Assembly: GCA_946615495.1 (NCBI GenBank)
Contig: CAMOHY010000044.1
Coordinates: 1 to 11,913 of the forward strand
Origin: an uncultured Clostridia bacterium
GTDB taxonomy: Bacteria; Bacillota; Clostridia; Christensenellales; Aristaeellaceae
Direction of reading: 5' to 3'
DNA length: 11,913 bases
The notes beneath the pieces were generated by a model. It ran no database searches and was not told where the DNA came from. It saw only the letters and a list, made by a program, of their open reading frames with translations. The position numbers were made by a program, and so were the translations under genes. The number at the start of each line of letters is the position of its first letter. Within the stretch, counting starts at the first letter, position 1. Shown piece by piece: positions 7,622 to 11,913 of this stretch.

Positions 7622-7640
7622 AAAGGGGCGCAGCCCTTTT
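7622..7640. terminator. Small secondary hairpin next to the main terminator
   Basis: The arms aaaggg (7622-7627) and ccctttt (7634-7640) pair around a short GC-rich loop. On the minus strand it lies just beyond the strong 7649-7694 hairpin, so it may be a back-up terminator. The surrounding bases, about 7579-7646, contain a palindrome (ccttataagg, 7579-7588) and otherwise no gene. The whole stretch could belong to a dispersed intergenic repeat. Confidence 0.3.
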
Positions 7641-7648
7641 ATCGCCAA

Positions 7649-7694
7649 AAAAATGGCCTATTCAGCATTCTTTGACGCTGAATAGGCCATTTTT
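7649..7694 (-). terminator. Perfect 18-bp hairpin, Rho-independent terminator of the MoxR-DUF58-transglutaminase operon
   Basis: Arms 7649-7666 (aaaaatggcctattcagc) and 7677-7694 pair perfectly over 18 bp around a 10-base loop. On the minus strand the stem runs into seven T (complement of 7647-7653). It starts 21 bases after the transglutaminase stop codon at 7715, the classical place for an intrinsic terminator. The five T on the plus side could also stop transcription from the other direction. Confidence 0.88.
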
Positions 7695-7714
7695 CAAGGA
7701 ATGGATGGATCGCT

Positions 7715-10021
7715 TCAAAATTGCAGTGTCTTTTCTCTCTTTCCGGGCAGCATCCGCTTCAGGGTCAACAGCCAGCGCGCCCAGCGGGGGGCGGCGCGGC
7801 GCAGCGTCAGGTACGCATCCCGGAAGGGCTGCGCATCGGCGGTGTGGTTGCCGTAAATCTGCCCGGCAACGGCGTCGGTCAGGGGCGCAAGCGATGGCAG
7901 CCCAGCCTGCCGCAGGGCGCTTTCCGTGCGGTAGGCAAAGTCATGCAGCGTTTCCTCCGGCCGCCTGCCCAGGCCTCGAAGGGAGAGCAGCGCGCAAATG
8001 GCGGAAAACAGCACCCGCGCCGCCTCCTGCGGGTGGCGGGCGGCCCGGCGCAGGGGCTCCGTGGCCAGATAGCGCCAAACGAGCAGGGCAATCAGGGCCA
8101 GCGAAAGCAGCACGATCCACCAGGGGAAGGGCGGCCCGCCCTCCGGCGCGGGAGGCGCTTCGGGCTCCGGCGTGGGCGTGGGCAGATCAGCCGGCGGCGG
8201 GGTGGGCGTCTGGTCATCCTGGGGCTGGTTGGGCTCCGGAGAGGGCGTCTCCTCCGGCTGCTGAGGCGCGTTGTCCGGAGACGGGGAGGGAGAAGGCGAG
8301 GGCGACGGAGACGGAGATGGGGACGGAGACGGAGACGGGGTGGGCTCGCCGTCCGGCCCTTGCTGTTCATCTTGGTCCGCGCCGCCGCCCCGTTCATTGT
8401 CGCTGCGGGGAGTAGCGTCAAAATCCAGCCAGCCAAAGCCGTTTAAGTACACTTCCGTCCAGGCGTGGGCGTCCTTGCCCGTCACCACCGCCAAGCCGTC
8501 TTCATTGGGAATGGCCAAATAGCCCGTCACATACCGGGCGGGCAGGCCAGCGATGCGGCACAGCATGGTCATGGCGGTGGCAAAATAGGTGCAGTAGCCC
8601 TCCTTTTCCCCGATCAGAAACCAGGCCACAAAATCCACCCCCTCCGGGGGCGTTTGGGTATGCAGGGTGTAGCGGTAGTTTTCCTTCAAATAATTCTGAA
8701 TGCCCAGGGCCTTTTCATAGGGCGTTTGGCAGCCCGCCGTGGCCCGCGCGGCGATATCGTAAATTTCCTGCTGGATATGGCGGGGAACGGTCAGGTAGGT
8801 TTCCGCCACCTCGGCATAGTGGGCGTCCTGCATGCCTGCGGAAGCGTTCACCGCCGCCTCCGTGGCCTTGGCGCCGGGAGCGTAGGGCATGTAGGTGAGG
8901 GTGTACTCGTCGCCGGGGCGCAAATCGCGGGTCAAAAACCATTCCCCGGCCAGGTTGTAATACAGCACCATCCGCTCCCCCTCCATTTGCAGGGAACGGG
9001 TGCGGCCAGGAGCATACAGAGTGGTTGGCGCGGCGCTGTGCATGTGCACCCGCATGGTCACAGGCTCCATGCCGCCGTCGCCGGACAACGGCCGGTTCAG
9101 GTCGAACAGATCTTCCTTCAAAGCGGCAAACCGGGGCGACACCGCCAGATACCGCCGGGCGGACAGGGTATCGTACCAGTTGAGGCCCGTATAATCATCG
9201 TAGGTTTTGGCGCGCAGCAGCACGGTAGAGTCCGCCGTCACCTCCATCACGGTCTGGTCCGTGGGGTTGGCGGGGCCGCCCAGGCGGTCGTCCAAGGGCT
9301 GGTAGCCCTCCGCCTCCAGGGAAAAGGAGGAGCGGTATTCGTTAAAGAGGAGATAATCCTCCACAAATTGGCGCAGGCCATCCGCCGCGGCCTTGAGGGG
9401 CGTAATGCTTTCGGGCCTTCCGGGCATGAGCAAAAAAGCCAGCACGGAAAGCAGCACCGCCACCGGCAGCACGGAAAAACGCCGCCCCTGGCTGCCCGCC
9501 ATCATGAGCAATATGCCGGCCGCGGCGGGCAGGGCGCACAAAAGCACGCCCTCCTGGGCGGAAAAGAGGAAGGCCAGCGTGATGATGGTAACGACGGTAA
9601 AGGTGGTCAGGGGCAGGGTGTGGTCCCAGCTTAAGGCAGCGCCCAGCAGGGAAAACAGCAGGCACACCGCCCAGCGGGCCGTATCGGCGTAGGGCGCCGC
9701 GGCGTCCGGCACGCCCCGGAAGGACAAAAAGCCCGCCTTGCCCAGCTGCACCGCGGTAAACAGAGGGCCGCCGCCCAGCGCCGCCCACAGGCCCAGGGCC
9801 GAAAGCGCGGCCACGGGCAAAATCCATTTTCTTTTGATTTGGACGGAAAACAAAGCATGAAAGCCCAGCGCAAACACAGCGCACAGCAGCGCCGCGGGCC
9901 ACAGCGCCTGCTGGGGCAGCAGGGACCGCAGCAGCGGCAGGCTCATGCCCAGGCTGAGCAGATAGGCCGTTATATAATCCATCACGGCCGCTTTCCAATT
10001 TTTTTCACGCGGGCGTGACAT
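7715..10021 (-). CDS. TgpA-like membrane transglutaminase with C-terminal DUF4129 domain
   Basis: This 768-residue envelope protein starts with about seven membrane helices (about 13-200), followed by an extracytoplasmic region. That region contains a transglutaminase-like cysteine protease/amidase core (about 410-540). The triad is visible: C477 in KEGYCTYFATAM, H519 in GKDAHAWTEVYL, and D535 in GWLDFDATP. A Pro/Ser/Thr-rich linker (about 540-632) includes an uninterrupted Ser-Pro run at 561-582. One more helix (about 632-649) leads to a DUF4129-like cytoplasmic tail (about 655-750). This is the usual TgpA/DUF3488-transglutaminase-DUF4129 order. ATG 10021 has GGAGGT five bases upstream and overlaps the DUF58 gene by 17 bases, suggesting translational coupling. 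Family members are linked to envelope integrity, but the substrate is not established for most. The gene is last in its operon and is followed by a strong terminator. Confidence 0.93.
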   Translation of the reverse strand: MSRPREKNWKAAVMDYITAYLLSLGMSLPLLRSLLPQQALWPAALLCAVFALGFHALFSVQIKRKWILPVAALSALGLWAALGGGPLFTAVQLGKAGFLSFRGVPDAAAPYADTARWAVCLLFSLLGAALSWDHTLPLTTFTVVTIITLAFLFSAQEGVLLCALPAAAGILLMMAGSQGRRFSVLPVAVLLSVLAFLLMPGRPESITPLKAAADGLRQFVEDYLLFNEYRSSFSLEAEGYQPLDDRLGGPANPTDQTVMEVTADSTVLLRAKTYDDYTGLNWYDTLSARRYLAVSPRFAALKEDLFDLNRPLSGDGGMEPVTMRVHMHSAAPTTLYAPGRTRSLQMEGERMVLYYNLAGEWFLTRDLRPGDEYTLTYMPYAPGAKATEAAVNASAGMQDAHYAEVAETYLTVPRHIQQEIYDIAARATAGCQTPYEKALGIQNYLKENYRYTLHTQTPPEGVDFVAWFLIGEKEGYCTYFATAMTMLCRIAGLPARYVTGYLAIPNEDGLAVVTGKDAHAWTEVYLNGFGWLDFDATPRSDNERGGGADQDEQQGPDGEPTPSPSPSPSPSPSPSPSPSPSPDNAPQQPEETPSPEPNQPQDDQTPTPPPADLPTPTPEPEAPPAPEGGPPFPWWIVLLSLALIALLVWRYLATEPLRRAARHPQEAARVLFSAICALLSLRGLGRRPEETLHDFAYRTESALRQAGLPSLAPLTDAVAGQIYGNHTADAQPFRDAYLTLRRAAPRWARWLLTLKRMLPGKREKTLQF
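8276..8341 (-). repeat. Hexanucleotide repeat encoding a Ser-Pro run
   Basis: This stretch encodes Thr-Pro followed by ten Ser-Pro pairs (residues 561-582) in the transglutaminase linker. The unit is a degenerate 6-mer, read on the plus strand as ggagac or ggcgag-type units. Gain or loss of units keeps the frame, so the repeat can change linker length without breaking the protein. An extended rigid linker between the membrane helix and the enzyme domain is the likely role. Confidence 0.8.
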
Positions 10022-11156
10022 AGCATACCTCCACCAAATGATGCTGCAAACGGGTCACGTAGGGCAAAAGTTCCGGCAGGTCCGGGGTATAAGTTACCAG
10101 ATACAGCCGGGCGCTGGGGCCCATGCGGCGAATGCGGGTGACGCCCTCCACGATTTGGGCGTCCAGCCGGGTGGTGATGATAACCGTGGCGCCGGTGCGC
10201 CGCATGCGGCGCAGCTCCAGATTCAGCACCCTGGCAAAATCCTCGCCGCTGCCAAAGGGCTGGCAGGCCAGCATATCCTGCAAAAGGGGCAAATGGGCAA
10301 TATTATCGGAGGCGAACTCATTGGCCCTGGCGCCGTACATGGGCAGGCGCACCGGGCTGCCATCCTCCATTTGCAAGCGGGCCACAGCCACCGCCGTTTC
10401 GCACAGGGCGTCCCGCAGGCACTCCTTGCCCTCGTTTACGTTTTCGCCGCCCAGCGGCGCGTCGCAGTCCAAAAGAATCAGGGTATCCGGCGGCGCGGGA
10501 GTCTCGAACCGGCGCACCAAAAGCTCCCGCTTCCGGGAGGACAGCTTCCAATGGATGCGCTTCATGGCGTCGCCGGGCCGGTAGGCGCGCACGTCCTCCG
10601 GCGCGTTGTAATCCTCCTGGGTGCGGGATAAGGCGGCGTTGCCTTCGTCGCCCAGGGTGAAGCGCGGCTTTTCAATATCAAAGGGCCGGGGCAGCACAGT
10701 CAGCGCCCCGGAGGTGTTTTCCAGCCGCAGCTTCATTTGGAATAAGCCGAAAATATCCTGAATTTTCAAGGCCCGCAGCCCCGCCGGGTATTGGCCCACG
10801 TGGCGGGCGTTCAAGGGCAGCCGCTTTTCCTGGGTGCGGAAAGGCGCGGGCGGGAACACGCAGTCGCCCCCCTGGCCTTCAAACAAAAACTCGCCCCGGG
10901 GCGGCGCAATGGGCAGGGGGCAGCGATGGCCCGCCTGCAAAAACAAATGGGCGTTTTCACCCCGCGCCACGGAAGGCGCGCTGAGGCTTTGGCGGCAAAA
11001 CGCCGTCCGCCGCGCCCAAAAACAGCTGATGAAACCGTAAAGCAGCACCAGCGCCATCAATATGGCAATATACAGATACAGCGCGTTGCCCAGGGAAAGG
11101 GCGCACACCGCGCTCGTCACCAAAGCGGCCACCGCCGCCAGGCCCCGCCGGGTCAT
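10005..11156 (-). CDS. DUF58 domain protein of the MoxR-associated cluster
   Basis: This 383-residue protein has two N-terminal membrane helices (about 5-23 and 25-46) and then a soluble region. The DUF58 signature is clear at about 183-217: YNAPEDVRAYRPGD, then MKRIHWKLSSRKRELLVRRF. A von Willebrand A-like fold probably follows, beginning PDTLILLDCDAPLGG (223-237); the metal-binding motif there is DxD rather than the full DxSxS. DUF58 proteins are the standard partners of MoxR ATPases and are thought to be remodelled or activated by them at the membrane. The ATG overlaps the MoxR stop by four bases (ATGA, 11153-11156), and the 3' end overlaps the transglutaminase gene by 17 bases, so the three are almost certainly one translationally coupled operon. 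The ribosome-binding site is weak (GGGGCGG), which fits coupling. The molecular function is otherwise unknown. Confidence 0.92.
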   Translation of the reverse strand: MTRRGLAAVAALVTSAVCALSLGNALYLYIAILMALVLLYGFISCFWARRTAFCRQSLSAPSVARGENAHLFLQAGHRCPLPIAPPRGEFLFEGQGGDCVFPPAPFRTQEKRLPLNARHVGQYPAGLRALKIQDIFGLFQMKLRLENTSGALTVLPRPFDIEKPRFTLGDEGNAALSRTQEDYNAPEDVRAYRPGDAMKRIHWKLSSRKRELLVRRFETPAPPDTLILLDCDAPLGGENVNEGKECLRDALCETAVAVARLQMEDGSPVRLPMYGARANEFASDNIAHLPLLQDMLACQPFGSGEDFARVLNLELRRMRRTGATVIITTRLDAQIVEGVTRIRRMGPSARLYLVTYTPDLPELLPYVTRLQHHLVEVCYVTPA

Positions 11157-11913
11157 GACCGCCCCGTGGGCACAGGCACCGTTTCGATCAATTGAGAAAG
11201 CACCTGCTGGGCGGAAACGCCCTTCATGCGGGCTTCGGGGGTGAGAATCAGCCGGTGGGAAAGCACCGGCAGCGCCATATGGCGGATATCATCCGGCAGC
11301 ACATAATCCCGGCCGGACAGCAGGGCGCAGGCCTGGGCCGCCCGCAGCAGGGCAATGGACCCGCGGGGAGAAGCGCCCAACTGCAGGGCGGGGTGGGACC
11401 GGGTCATGGATACGATGGTGGCCACGTAATTGCGGGCCTCCCGGCTGGCATACACCGTGCCCAGCTGCTCCTGCATGGCGATAATCTCCTCCGCGCCGCA
11501 CACCGGCGTCAGGGTCTGCAGCGGGGTCACTTGGCCGGAATGCCGCTCCAGCATGTCCATTTCCTCCTCCACGGAGGGATAGCCCACGGAGATTTTCAGG
11601 AAAAACCGGTCCATCTGCGCTTCCGGCAGCGGATAGGTGCCCACGAAATCCACCGGGTTTTGGGTGGCCAGCACCATGAAAGGCCGGGGCAGGGTGTGGG
11701 TCACGCCGTCCACCGTCACCTGGCCCTCCTCCATCACCTCCAGCAGGGAGGACTGGGTCTTGGGCGAGGTACGGTTGATTTCGTCCGCCAGCACGATTTG
11801 GCTCATCACCGCGCCGGGCTTAAATTCCATTTCCCCCGTTTGCAAATTGACCATGGTAAAGCCCGTCACGTCGGAGGGCGTCACGTCGGGAGTAAACTGG
11901 ATGCGCTTAAAGC
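11153..11913 (-). CDS. MoxR-family AAA+ ATPase, 5'-truncated by the window edge
   Basis: The frame is open through the right edge: nine further codons beyond the GTG at 11884 read FKRIQFTPD, joining TPSDVTGF as in normal MoxR proteins. That GTG is therefore internal and the true start is off the window. About 252 residues are visible. They include the Walker B IVLADEINR, the lid region SPKTQSSLLEVMEEGQVTVD, sensor 1 VLATQNPVDF, the arginine-containing YPLPEAQMDRFF, and the C-terminal part SPRGSIALLRAAQA with DIRHMALPVLSHRL. The Walker A loop would be upstream and is simply not in view. MoxR ATPases act as chaperones for von Willebrand-type partner proteins, here the DUF58 product encoded immediately downstream with an ATGA overlap. 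It is the first visible gene of the operon ending at the 7649-7694 terminator. Confidence 0.95.
   Translation of the reverse strand, partial: FKRIQFTPDVTPSDVTGFTMVNLQTGEMEFKPGAVMSQIVLADEINRTSPKTQSSLLEVMEEGQVTVDGVTHTLPRPFMVLATQNPVDFVGTYPLPEAQMDRFFLKISVGYPSVEEEMDMLERHSGQVTPLQTLTPVCGAEEIIAMQEQLGTVYASREARNYVATIVSMTRSHPALQLGASPRGSIALLRAAQACALLSGRDYVLPDDIRHMALPVLSHRLILTPEARMKGVSAQQVLSQLIETVPVPTGRS

Noticed and set aside
8276..8341. Short repeats that might suggest a CRISPR array
   Set aside because: The repeats are tandem 6-mers inside a reading frame, without spacers.
7672..8415. Plus-strand open frame of 247 codons starting in the terminator
   Set aside because: Begins inside the hairpin and encodes low-complexity Arg/Ala/Gly/Pro sequence opposite the Pro-rich linker.
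8465..9634. 389-codon plus-strand open frame opposite the transglutaminase
   Set aside because: The opposite strand carries the catalytic triad and membrane helices of a known family; this frame shows only His/Gly/Gln-rich shadow sequence.

Overview
The window is GC-rich, dense, and coded almost entirely on the minus strand. Protein families point to a Gram-positive anaerobe of the class Clostridia, probably an Oscillospirales- or Christensenellales-like gut lineage: a multi-SH3 surface protein, a BMP/Med-type binding protein, an ECF S-component-like membrane domain, HD-GYP signalling, and a MoxR-DUF58-transglutaminase cluster. This placement is inferred from gene content only; no rRNA or tRNA is present to confirm it.

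Layout from left to right. (1) Bases 1-1510 (+) hold the 3' part of a secreted-type SH3-repeat protein whose start lies off the left edge. (2) Bases 1511-1654 are a convergent intergenic spacer with a strong hairpin, probably a bidirectional terminator, plus a short motif resembling an insertion-sequence end. (3) Bases 1655-7460 (-) look like a three-gene operon read right to left: an amino-acid-type solute-binding protein (SBP_bac_3), a 1185-residue membrane sensor, and a BMP-family binding protein. The sensor has a six-helix ECF S-component-like N-terminus, a signal-peptide-like helix, about 13-14 propeller repeats, a Y_Y_Y domain, a transmembrane helix and a complete HD-GYP c-di-GMP phosphodiesterase. 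(4) Bases 7461-7714 hold an extended -10 promoter for that operon and a perfect 18-bp hairpin terminator for the next one. (5) Bases 7715-11913 (-) are a tightly overlapping MoxR ATPase, DUF58 protein and membrane transglutaminase cluster. The MoxR gene runs off the right edge.

The most interesting unit is region 3. Two binding proteins without a visible ABC permease or ATPase, and without a clear lipobox, flank a sensor whose N-terminus resembles the substrate-capturing subunit of an ECF transporter and whose output is c-di-GMP hydrolysis. A reasonable hypothesis is that the three proteins form a nutrient-sensing module: extracellular binding proteins and/or a membrane-embedded small-molecule site feed a double propeller that sets HD-GYP activity. 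Region 5 is a known type of gene cluster, in which a MoxR AAA+ chaperone is thought to act with a DUF58 protein and a TgpA-like exported transglutaminase at the cell envelope.
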